Below are positions 1-6,002 of a stretch of DNA of 55,492 nucleotides, piece by piece; positions within the stretch are counted from its first letter, which is position 1, and each line of letters opens with the position of its first letter. Source of the stretch: Bryobacterales bacterium (GTDB lineage Bacteria; Acidobacteriota; Terriglobia; Bryobacterales; Bryobacteraceae); the NCBI GenBank assembly GCA_003166475.1, contig PMVV01000053.1, positions 1-55,492 on the forward strand, read 5' to 3'. The notes under the pieces were generated by a model. The model made no database searches, was not told the origin of the DNA, and was given only the letters and a program-made list of their open reading frames with translations. The position numbers were made by a program, and so were the translations under genes.

Positions 1-48
1 CCACTAGTCGGCGTGGTATATTTATACATAATAGTGAATAATTAACCA

Positions 49-1056
49 ATGGACCCCCTCGCCGGAATCGTCGGCCATCGCGGCTATAGCGGCGCCGAAC
101 TCGCCCGCCTCCTCCAACGCCATCCGCGCGTCACCGCGGTCCTGCTCGAACACCGCGAAGACGCCGCCGCCCATCCTCGCCCCCAAGGTTCATCCGGCCC
201 CCGCCACGCGCCCTGCACACCGGAGGCCGTGCTTGCCGAGCGAATCTCCATCGTCTTCCTCGCCACCCCACCCCAAGTTTCCATGGAACTGGCGCCCGCC
301 CTGCTCGCCGCCGGCGCCAAAGTCATCGACCTGAGCGGCGCTTTCCGCCTGCGCACGCCGGCCGCCTACGCTGCCTGGTACAAGGAACCTCACACGCAGC
401 CCGAACTGCTGGCGGAAGCCGCTTACGGCCTGCCGGAATTCTGCCGCGATCGCATCCCCGCCGCGCGCCTGGTGGCCAACCCGGGCTGCTATCCCACGGC
501 GGCCAACCTGGCCATTCGGCCGCTCCTCGAAGCAGGCGTGGTGGACCGCGCCGCCGGGATCGTGTGCGATGCCAAGTCCGGCGTCAGCGGCGCCGGCCGC
601 AAGCCCACCCTCAAGACCAGCTTCTGCGAGGTCACCGGCAACTTCTCGGCTTATTCCGTCCTCGACCACCGGCACGTCCCCGAGGTGCTCATGATCTCCG
701 GCCTGGAGGAGCGCGAGTTCAGCTTCACCGCGCAGCTTCTGCCCGTCGACCGAGGCATCCTGGAGACCATTTACTTCCGCGCGCAGCGGTCCACCAGTGC
801 CGCCGATCTGCTGGCTATCTACGCGCAGCGCTACGCCGGGGAAGCCTTCATCCGGCTGTATCCCGCCGGCCACCTGCCGGACCTGCACGCAGTGGTGCGC
901 ACCAACTATTGCGATATCGGAGTCGCCGTGGACGCCGCCACTGGACGCGCCGTGGTGGTCAGTGCGATCGACAACTTGGTCAAGGGCGCGGCCGGGCAGG
1001 CGATTCAGAACATGAATCTGCTGCTCGGGTATCCGGAGACGGAGGGGCTGCTGTGA
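49..1056 (+). CDS. argC: N-acetyl-gamma-glutamyl-phosphate reductase
   Basis: Third step of arginine synthesis: NADPH-dependent reduction of N-acetylglutamyl phosphate to the semialdehyde, in the cytoplasm. 335 residues, normal length. The N-terminal Rossmann motif (GIVGHRGYSGAEL, residues 6-18) fits the start at 49, although no clear Shine-Dalgarno precedes it. The catalytic cysteine lies in NPGCYPTA (Cys147), followed by the conserved KSGVSGAGR stretch and the HRHVPE motif near residue 210. The stop overlaps the GTG of argB, so the two are probably translationally coupled. Only 48 bases lie upstream in the window, so the promoter cannot be judged. Confidence 0.96.
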   Translation: MDPLAGIVGHRGYSGAELARLLQRHPRVTAVLLEHREDAAAHPRPQGSSGPRHAPCTPEAVLAERISIVFLATPPQVSMELAPALLAAGAKVIDLSGAFRLRTPAAYAAWYKEPHTQPELLAEAAYGLPEFCRDRIPAARLVANPGCYPTAANLAIRPLLEAGVVDRAAGIVCDAKSGVSGAGRKPTLKTSFCEVTGNFSAYSVLDHRHVPEVLMISGLEEREFSFTAQLLPVDRGILETIYFRAQRSTSAADLLAIYAQRYAGEAFIRLYPAGHLPDLHAVVRTNYCDIGVAVDAATGRAVVVSAIDNLVKGAAGQAIQNMNLLLGYPETEGLL

Positions 1057-1862
1057 AACTGCTGGTCAAACTCGGCGGCACGCTTCTCGATGTGGACTCG
1101 ACGCGCGAGGCGCTGGCGCGCCAGATCGCCGCCATCGTGCGCGCCGTCCCGCCCGCCATACAGATAGTAATCGTACACGGCGGCGGCCGGCAACTGACGC
1201 GCTACCTCGCCGAGCGCGGCGTCGAAAGCCGGTTCGTCAACGGACTCCGCGTCACTACGCCGGAGGTTCTGGATGCCGTCGTCAAGGTGGTCGCCGGCAG
1301 CGTCAATCGCCAACTGGTCGCGGCTTTGAACCAAGCGGGGAACCGCGCAGGCGCGCGCGCCGCCGGCGTATCCGGCATCGACGGGGGCCTGGTGGAAGCC
1401 GAGCAACTGGACCCGTCGCTGGGCAGCGTTGGGCGTGTCACCCGCGCCGACCCGGCGCTGCTCCATGCGCTGCTGGCGGGCGGCTTCCTGCCGGTAGTGG
1501 CGTGCGTGGCGGGGGACCGGGAGGGCCGTTTCTACAACGTCAACGCCGATCAAATGGCGGTCGCTTGCGCCGTGGCATTCGGCGCGGACCAATTGATTTT
1601 TCTCACCGACGTGGCAGGCGTTTTGGACGCCGAAAAACGCCTCCTGGCGCGGCTGACCATGGCGCGCAGCGAGTCGCTGATCGCCGCGGGCATCGCCACT
1701 GGCGGCATGTTGGCCAAGCTCAACGCCGCGCACAGCGCGCTCGCCCAGGGCGTGCCGCAAGTGCGGATCTGCGCGGGCGCGGCCGATGGCGTTCTGGAAC
1801 GAATACTGGCTGGCGAAGAAGTGGGCACGCGCCTGGCCGTCGAGGAGGTCTGCGCCGGATGA
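1053..1862 (+). CDS. argB: acetylglutamate kinase
   Basis: Phosphorylates N-acetylglutamate with ATP, the step before ArgC. 269 residues from the GTG at 1053, which overlaps the argC stop (GTGA). The open frame extends far upstream, but only from this GTG does the protein begin with the family's lysine/glycine motif KLLVKLGG. VIVHGGGRQL is the substrate-binding glycine loop, and the C-terminal half holds NVNADQMAVA and the LTDVAGVLD nucleotide-binding segment typical of amino-acid kinases. It overlaps the next gene by four bases (ATGA). No N-terminal helix of the arginine-inhibited class is visible, so feedback inhibition is not predicted from sequence alone. Confidence 0.96.
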   Translation: MKLLVKLGGTLLDVDSTREALARQIAAIVRAVPPAIQIVIVHGGGRQLTRYLAERGVESRFVNGLRVTTPEVLDAVVKVVAGSVNRQLVAALNQAGNRAGARAAGVSGIDGGLVEAEQLDPSLGSVGRVTRADPALLHALLAGGFLPVVACVAGDREGRFYNVNADQMAVACAVAFGADQLIFLTDVAGVLDAEKRLLARLTMARSESLIAAGIATGGMLAKLNAAHSALAQGVPQVRICAGAADGVLERILAGEEVGTRLAVEEVCAG

Positions 1863-2476
1863 TCAGCGGTCTGCAAGAAGATGGCATCATAGAGCACGCC
1901 GGGCGCGCGGGCGCCCCCGATGACTGCGTGGTCCGCAAAGCCGCCATGCACGATATCGGGCCCATTCTGGGACTGATCAACGGCTACGCGGCCAAAGGGA
2001 TTATGCTGCCGCGCACCGAGATGGAGGTCTCCGAAGACATCCGGGATTTCTCGGTCATCGTAACGGCCGGACGGCTGGTGGGCTGCGGCGCGCTGCACTT
2101 CTACACGCCGTACATCGGAGAGATTCGCTCGCTCGCGGTGGCCGAAGACGCCAAGACCCACGGCATCGGCAGGCGGCTCATCGAGGCGCTCGTCCGCGAA
2201 GCGTCCAGCTACTCGCTCGACGCCGTATTCGCCTTCACCTACGTGGCGGATTTCTTCCGCAAAATGAGTTTCGAGGAAGTGGAGCGCGGCGAGTTGCCGC
2301 TCAAGGCCTGGAAGGATTGCGTGCGCTGCCCGAAGTTCCAATGCTGCGACGAAATCGCGGTGATGCGCGTCCTTCGTCCGGAGTACTGCAGACATTTTCA
2401 GCGCGATCGCGAGCTTGAGGAATCCGCCTTGGTTCAGTTGCCTGTGTTGCGCGCAAGTTCCCCTGCCACTCCGTAG
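1859..2476 (+). CDS. GNAT-family N-acetylglutamate synthase (ArgA-like)
   Basis: 205 residues from the ATG at 1859, overlapping the argB stop. A single GNAT acetyltransferase domain (residues ~23-170) carries the acetyl-CoA loop in EDAKTHGIGRRLIEAL and the short-form N-acetylglutamate synthase signature LPLKAWKDC..CPKFQCCDE near the C-terminus. Its place in an argC-argB operon supports the first step of arginine synthesis, acetyl transfer from acetyl-CoA to glutamate. The last ~30 residues are poorly conserved in character. The operon appears to end here: the 133 bases after it hold the promoter region of the next gene. Confidence 0.88.
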   Translation: MISGLQEDGIIEHAGRAGAPDDCVVRKAAMHDIGPILGLINGYAAKGIMLPRTEMEVSEDIRDFSVIVTAGRLVGCGALHFYTPYIGEIRSLAVAEDAKTHGIGRRLIEALVREASSYSLDAVFAFTYVADFFRKMSFEEVERGELPLKAWKDCVRCPKFQCCDEIAVMRVLRPEYCRHFQRDRELEESALVQLPVLRASSPATP

Positions 2477-2533
2477 AATACCCTCAAATGAGGGAACCGC
2501 ATACTGTCATCCGAAATAAATAATCGCAACCTG

Positions 2534-2564
2534 ATGTGAAATCCTACCTCACATGTACTATACT
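2534..2564 (+). promoter_or_regulatory. promoter with inverted-repeat operator
   Basis: A perfect inverted repeat ATGTGA-N9-TCACAT (2534-2554) stands directly upstream of a good -10 box TATACT (2559-2564). No good -35 hexamer lies 17 bases upstream; that position is occupied by the repeat. This suggests control by a dimeric regulator. The half-sites resemble CRP/FNR half-sites, but the spacer is 9 rather than 6 bases, so a classical CRP site is unlikely. Confidence 0.4.
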
Positions 2565-2609
2565 CTGGATTAGGATAAACCAATCCGTAATACCTGAAGT
2601 GGGGGAATC

Positions 2610-3581
2610 ATGCGAGCCCAAACGGTTGATGTGAAATCATCGAATGGTCGGGTGCTGTGCTGCACCGTCTTTCGCCCTGGCGGAAAGAAGTTGCTGGCGA
2701 AGGGCCATGTAATCAGCGACGACGACATTCGCGTTCTTGAATCCGAAGGCATGGCATCCATCTGGGTGACCGAACTGGAGGAAGGCGAGGTCGGCGAAGA
2801 CGACGCCGTCTGCGCGGTAGCCAGCGAGATGGGCTGCGGCAGCTTCGAGATCCGATTGGCGGCGGGCGGCCGGGCCAATCTGCAGGCCACCGAGAAATGC
2901 TGCGTGCTGGTGGACGACGAGTTGCTGAAGCAGATCAACTGCGCGGCCAGCGTGGTCATCGCCACGGCGCTCAATTTCAGCTTCGCCATGCCGGGTCAGC
3001 GCATTGCGACCGTGAAGAGCGCGCCATTTGCCGTTTCCCGCACCCAGTTGGACGCCGTCGTCGGGATCCTGAAAGAGCGCGGTCCAATCTTACAGGCGCG
3101 GCCCATAAGGAATCCCGCCGTGGGCGTGTTGTATACCGATCCGCTCAACGGCGACCGCGCGCGCCAGTTGTTTGAGAACATCATGCACCAGCGGCTCGAG
3201 CGCTTCGGCGTGTCCGCCAGTTTCGTCCTCTCCTGCACCGAGGACGAGGCGTCGGTCGGCAGGTGCATGCAGCAGTTGCTGCGTTCGAAACCGGCCGTGA
3301 TCATGATCGCGTCCACCACCGCGCCGGCAGGTCCGGAAGACGTCGTCGGGCGGGCCATGGAGAAGGTTGGCGGCCACGTGGAACGCTTCCTGGCGCCAGT
3401 CGAGCCGGGCAACCTTCTGCTGCTGTCCTATAAAGATGATGTCCCCATGATTTCGGCTCCAGGTTGCTTCCGTTCCGCTAAAGCGAATGTGGTAGACTTG
3501 GTCCTTCCCCCATTGCTTGCCCGTTACCGGGTCTCAGGCTGGGAAGTGGGCTGCCTGGGCCATGGGGGTTTGCTCGGGTAA
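2610..3581 (+). CDS. molybdopterin-binding domain protein
   Basis: 323 residues, cytoplasmic (no signal peptide). An N-terminal half of about 150 residues resembles the domains that precede the MoCF/MogA fold in MoeA relatives. The second half (residues ~165-310) is a molybdopterin-binding domain with VGVLYTDPLNGDRA at its first strand and the late motif MISAPGCFRSAKANVVDLVLP, which MoeA-like proteins use in cofactor binding. It is much shorter than full MoeA and lacks its complete architecture, so it may be a stand-alone molybdopterin chaperone or sensor. No other molybdenum-cofactor genes lie nearby. A strong terminator follows 60 bases downstream. Confidence 0.8.
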   Translation: MRAQTVDVKSSNGRVLCCTVFRPGGKKLLAKGHVISDDDIRVLESEGMASIWVTELEEGEVGEDDAVCAVASEMGCGSFEIRLAAGGRANLQATEKCCVLVDDELLKQINCAASVVIATALNFSFAMPGQRIATVKSAPFAVSRTQLDAVVGILKERGPILQARPIRNPAVGVLYTDPLNGDRARQLFENIMHQRLERFGVSASFVLSCTEDEASVGRCMQQLLRSKPAVIMIASTTAPAGPEDVVGRAMEKVGGHVERFLAPVEPGNLLLLSYKDDVPMISAPGCFRSAKANVVDLVLPPLLARYRVSGWEVGCLGHGGLLG

Positions 3582-3642
3582 TCGAAGGTCTCCTCCACCC
3601 CTGCGGGTTGTAAACCTCCGAGCAACCTGCAGGTGCTCCTCA

Positions 3643-3676
3643 ACCGGGCGCTTTAACGAGCGCCCGGTCTTTTTTT
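3643..3676 (+). terminator. intrinsic terminator
   Basis: A perfect 9-bp stem, ACCGGGCGC (3643-3651) and GCGCCCGGT (3660-3668), with an 8-base loop is followed by CTTTTTTT. It terminates the molybdopterin-domain gene. Just before it, CCTGCGGGTTG (about 3599) can pair with CAACCTGCAGG, and GGTTTGCTCGG near 3567 with CCGAGCAACC, two mutually exclusive helices. Confidence 0.9.
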
Positions 3677-3691
3677 GGGCGCCTGCGGCGC

Positions 3692-3718
3692 CAACATCGA
3701 CAAAGACCGTCGATGTTG
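3692..3718. repeat. perfect 10-bp hairpin
   Basis: CAACATCGAC (3692-3701) and GTCGATGTTG (3709-3718) form a perfect stem with a 7-base loop. There is no T-run on either side. It lies between the terminator and the purine-rich inverted repeat, in the gap between two convergent genes. Confidence 0.7.
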
Positions 3719-3719
3719 A

Positions 3720-3808
3720 GAAGACAGAAGTCAGAAGACAGAATAACAGCCGGCGATGCCACGGTCCGGAGTCTTTATTCTGACTTCTGACTTCTGTCTT
3801 CTGTCTTC
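3720..3808. repeat. purine/pyrimidine inverted repeat running into the M28 gene end
   Basis: The left arm (3720-3746) is built of GAAGACAGAA and GTCAGAAGACAG units. The right arm (3775-3808) is the complementary series of CTGACTT and CTGTCTT units, so the pair can form an imperfect ~25-bp hairpin around a 28-base loop. The right arm contains the stop and last ~10 codons of the peptidase. Repeats of this composition are, as far as I recall, common in Solibacter-like genomes; that should be tested. Confidence 0.75.
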
Positions 3809-5397
3809 GGTCTTGGCGGCTGAGGTTTCGGCAACGGCTTGCGCGGCAGCATCTCGTCGCGCGTGGCAGCGTCGTAGACCACCGCCGCCATGATGGCGGA
3901 TGCCTCCATCAAATCGCCGGCCTGCAAATGGTCGTATACGTCGGCGCTCGAATGATGGGTTTGCGACGAATAATCCAGCGGATCCTGAATGAACTGGAAG
4001 CCCGGCAGCCCCACCGCGTCAAACGACTGGTGATCCGTCCCGCCCGTGTTGCGGATGGTAACCGTATTCGCGCCATAATCCTTGAACGGGTCCAGCCACG
4101 CCTGGAAGATGGACCGCATCATGTCGTTGCCTTGTAGATAGGCGCCGCGGATCTTGCCGGTGCCGTTGTCCAGGTTGAAGTAACCCGACAGCTTGGCATG
4201 CTCCGATTTCAGCGCCATCGTCTCGCGATCCGCGAAGTGCTCCTTCACGTAGGCCCGCGACCCCAGCAGTCCCTCTTCTTCGCCGGTCCATAAAGCCACC
4301 CGCACCGTGCGCGCCATCTTCAGATCCAGCGCCTTCAGGATGCGCATGGCCTCCAACACCACGGCGCTCCCGGCGCCATTGTCGGTCGCGCCCGTGCCGC
4401 CCGTCCAGGAGTCCAGGTGCCCGCCCAGCATTACCAGTTCGTCTTTCTTGCTGGTGCCGGGCAGTTCGCCGGTCACCGTGAAAGAATCCTGGTTGTCGTC
4501 CAGAAACTTGTTTTGAATGTCGAACTCCAGGGTCACCGGAATCTTCTTGTCGAGGAGCCGCGCGATGCGGTTGTACTGCTCCACTTCCAGCGCTACCGAT
4601 GGCGGCGGCACCGGCTTCTTGGGATCTTGCGATCCTCCGGCTGCGCCGAACACGATGCCGCTGGTGGCCCGATAACTCGGCGACAATGTCACCAGCACGC
4701 CCTCGTCGGTCAGGAACTGGTTCACCTTGTCGCGAAACTTCTCGCGCGCCTCGCGCGCTTCCGGACCGAAGGGCTGCCCCGCGGCCGGCCCGCCCGGGCG
4801 CGCCGGTTGTCCGGGAACGAGCGGAATCGGATTGGCAAAGGGCGAACGCGCCGAAGGATCGGGCGCCAACATCTCCGCCGCCAGTTCGGCGTCGGTGAAG
4901 CGCTTCAACGCCGGCTCGGTTTCCGAGGCCAGCGGCGCGGGATCCTCCAACAACACGATCTTGCCCTTGAGCTTCCCTTTGAACTTGTCGAGATCCGCAT
5001 CGGTCCTGAGGATGGCCAGTATCGGCTCTCCCGAAACCGGACCGTTCGTGCCCGGCGACCAGGGCCGCGCGAAACCGTTCAACGGCGCATACTGCGGTTC
5101 CTTCAGGCTCCCGCTGAAGTGGACGCAAGTCCAGCCGCGCCCGAAGGGTCCCCACTTCTCCATACCGGGATTAGCCAGCCCCCACTCGGTCATGCGGCGG
5201 ACTGCCCATTCGGCGGCTGCTTTCAGCCCCGGAGAGCCCGTCAGCCTGGGACCGTACACGTCGGACAGGTAAAAGGCGTTTTCCATCACCTTGGAATTCT
5301 GGAATTCCTCAGCCTTGATGCGATTGACGGTGTACAGATCCACCTTCTCTTCAGCCAGCAGGAGAGGAGCAAGCAGCAACAGCCACGCATGTTTCAT
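3775..5397 (-). CDS. secreted M28-family zinc metallopeptidase
   Basis: 540 residues from the ATG at 5397, chosen because it starts a clear signal peptide (MKHAWLLLLAPLLLAEE); an upstream in-frame ATG would add 24 residues encoded by a repeat element. The M28 zinc motifs are visible: GGHLDSWTGGTGATDNGAG (His and bridging Asp), WTGEEEGLLGS (Glu pair) and GGTDHQSFD (last His). A protease-associated-like insert lies at residues ~120-260. The family comprises exported amino- or carboxypeptidases. The last ~10 residues (KTEDRSQKSE) are encoded by an inverted repeat and look acquired. Between its ATG and the RNase P RNA gene there is only a 77-base gap, mostly a REP element. Confidence 0.93.
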   Translation of the reverse strand: MKHAWLLLLAPLLLAEEKVDLYTVNRIKAEEFQNSKVMENAFYLSDVYGPRLTGSPGLKAAAEWAVRRMTEWGLANPGMEKWGPFGRGWTCVHFSGSLKEPQYAPLNGFARPWSPGTNGPVSGEPILAILRTDADLDKFKGKLKGKIVLLEDPAPLASETEPALKRFTDAELAAEMLAPDPSARSPFANPIPLVPGQPARPGGPAAGQPFGPEAREAREKFRDKVNQFLTDEGVLVTLSPSYRATSGIVFGAAGGSQDPKKPVPPPSVALEVEQYNRIARLLDKKIPVTLEFDIQNKFLDDNQDSFTVTGELPGTSKKDELVMLGGHLDSWTGGTGATDNGAGSAVVLEAMRILKALDLKMARTVRVALWTGEEEGLLGSRAYVKEHFADRETMALKSEHAKLSGYFNLDNGTGKIRGAYLQGNDMMRSIFQAWLDPFKDYGANTVTIRNTGGTDHQSFDAVGLPGFQFIQDPLDYSSQTHHSSADVYDHLQAGDLMEASAIMAAVVYDAATRDEMLPRKPLPKPQPPRPKTEDRSQKSE

Positions 5398-5426
5398 GAT
5401 GCTGATGAGATTATCACAAGTTCGGG

Positions 5427-5467
5427 GAGCGGGGCTAAAGCCCCGCGCGGGCTCAAGCCCGCCCTCC
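5427..5467. repeat. REP-like palindromic element, family 1, copy a
   Basis: Two adjacent palindromes: GCGGGGCT-aa-AGCCCCGC (5429-5446) and GCGGGC-tcaa-GCCCGC (5447-5462), then CCTCC. The same two-hairpin layout recurs at 12411-12450 (inverted) and 38484-38524. It sits just past the 3' end of rnpB and in front of the M28 gene, both on the minus strand. Confidence 0.9.
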
Positions 5468-5474
5468 ATACCAT

Positions 5475-5834
5475 GCAGCCTGCCGGACTATAAGCCGGTT
5501 TTTGTACCCTTGCGGGCGGCAGCCATTCATCTGGGCCGGACATTACTGCCCGGCTCTAGCGACCTACCCGAGAGTTCATAGGAGCGGGCCGCTCCTCCTC
5601 TCCTATTTGGTCTTGCTCCGCGTGGGGTTTGCCCTGCCGGCCGGATTGCTCCGTCCGCGGTGCGCTCTTACCGCACCATTTCACCCTTACCCGAAAATCG
5701 GGCGGTATATTTTCTGTTGCACTTTCCGTAAGGACTCCGTCGCCAGAACCCTTCCCGGCCGTTAGCCGGCACGCTGCCCTGTGGAGACCGGACTTTCCTC
5801 CCGTTTCCGGGCGGCTGCCCATCCGGCAGGCTAC
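5475..5834 (-). ncRNA. rnpB: RNase P RNA (type A)
   Basis: Catalytic RNA subunit of ribonuclease P, which matures tRNA 5' ends. Read on the minus strand it has the universal blocks in order: GGGAGGAAAGTCCGG near the 5' end, AAGTGCAACAGAAA, GGGTAAGGGTGAAA, GGTGCGGTAAGAGCGCACC, GCAAGACCAAATAGG, TCGGGTAGGTCGCTAGAGCC and CAGATGAATGGC, ending in ACCGGCTTATA. The P1 helix closes the molecule: GCCTGCCGGA (5831-5822) pairs with TCCGGCAGGC (5487-5478). About 360 nt is usual for bacterial type A. Ends are set from P1 and may be off by a few bases. Short open frames here are artefacts. Confidence 0.96.
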
Positions 5835-5841
5835 ACCTGCC

Positions 5842-5872
5842 ATTATCCCATTTTGTGTGCGGGAACGCCCAA
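5842..5872 (-). promoter_or_regulatory. probable rnpB promoter
   Basis: On the minus strand a -10 box GATAAT (5847-5842) lies about 8 bases before the predicted 5' end of the RNase P RNA. A weak TTGGGC (5872-5867) stands 19 bases further upstream. The position fits, but the -35 and spacing are imperfect. Confidence 0.5.
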
Positions 5873-6002
5873 TGTGTTGACTAAGCACCGCAAAATGTTG
5901 TAGATATGGGAAGGCTACCGGTGTATCCTAGATGTTAAGGTTTTTTGTGTGCATTCGCATCAAAAAGTCTCGCGTGCATGCTGAAATATTGAGGAGGTAC
6001 TC

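Noticed and set aside
2534-2554. Classical CRP binding site
   Set aside because: Half-sites are right in sequence but separated by 9 bases instead of 6, so only a generic operator is reported.
3500-3680. 6S RNA overlapping the end of the molybdopterin-domain gene
   Set aside because: Length and stems are suggestive but the conserved central bubble could not be matched, and the upstream part is clearly coding.
5502-5888. Open frames on both strands between 5502 and 5888
   Set aside because: They fall inside the RNase P RNA gene, which is recognised by all its conserved blocks.
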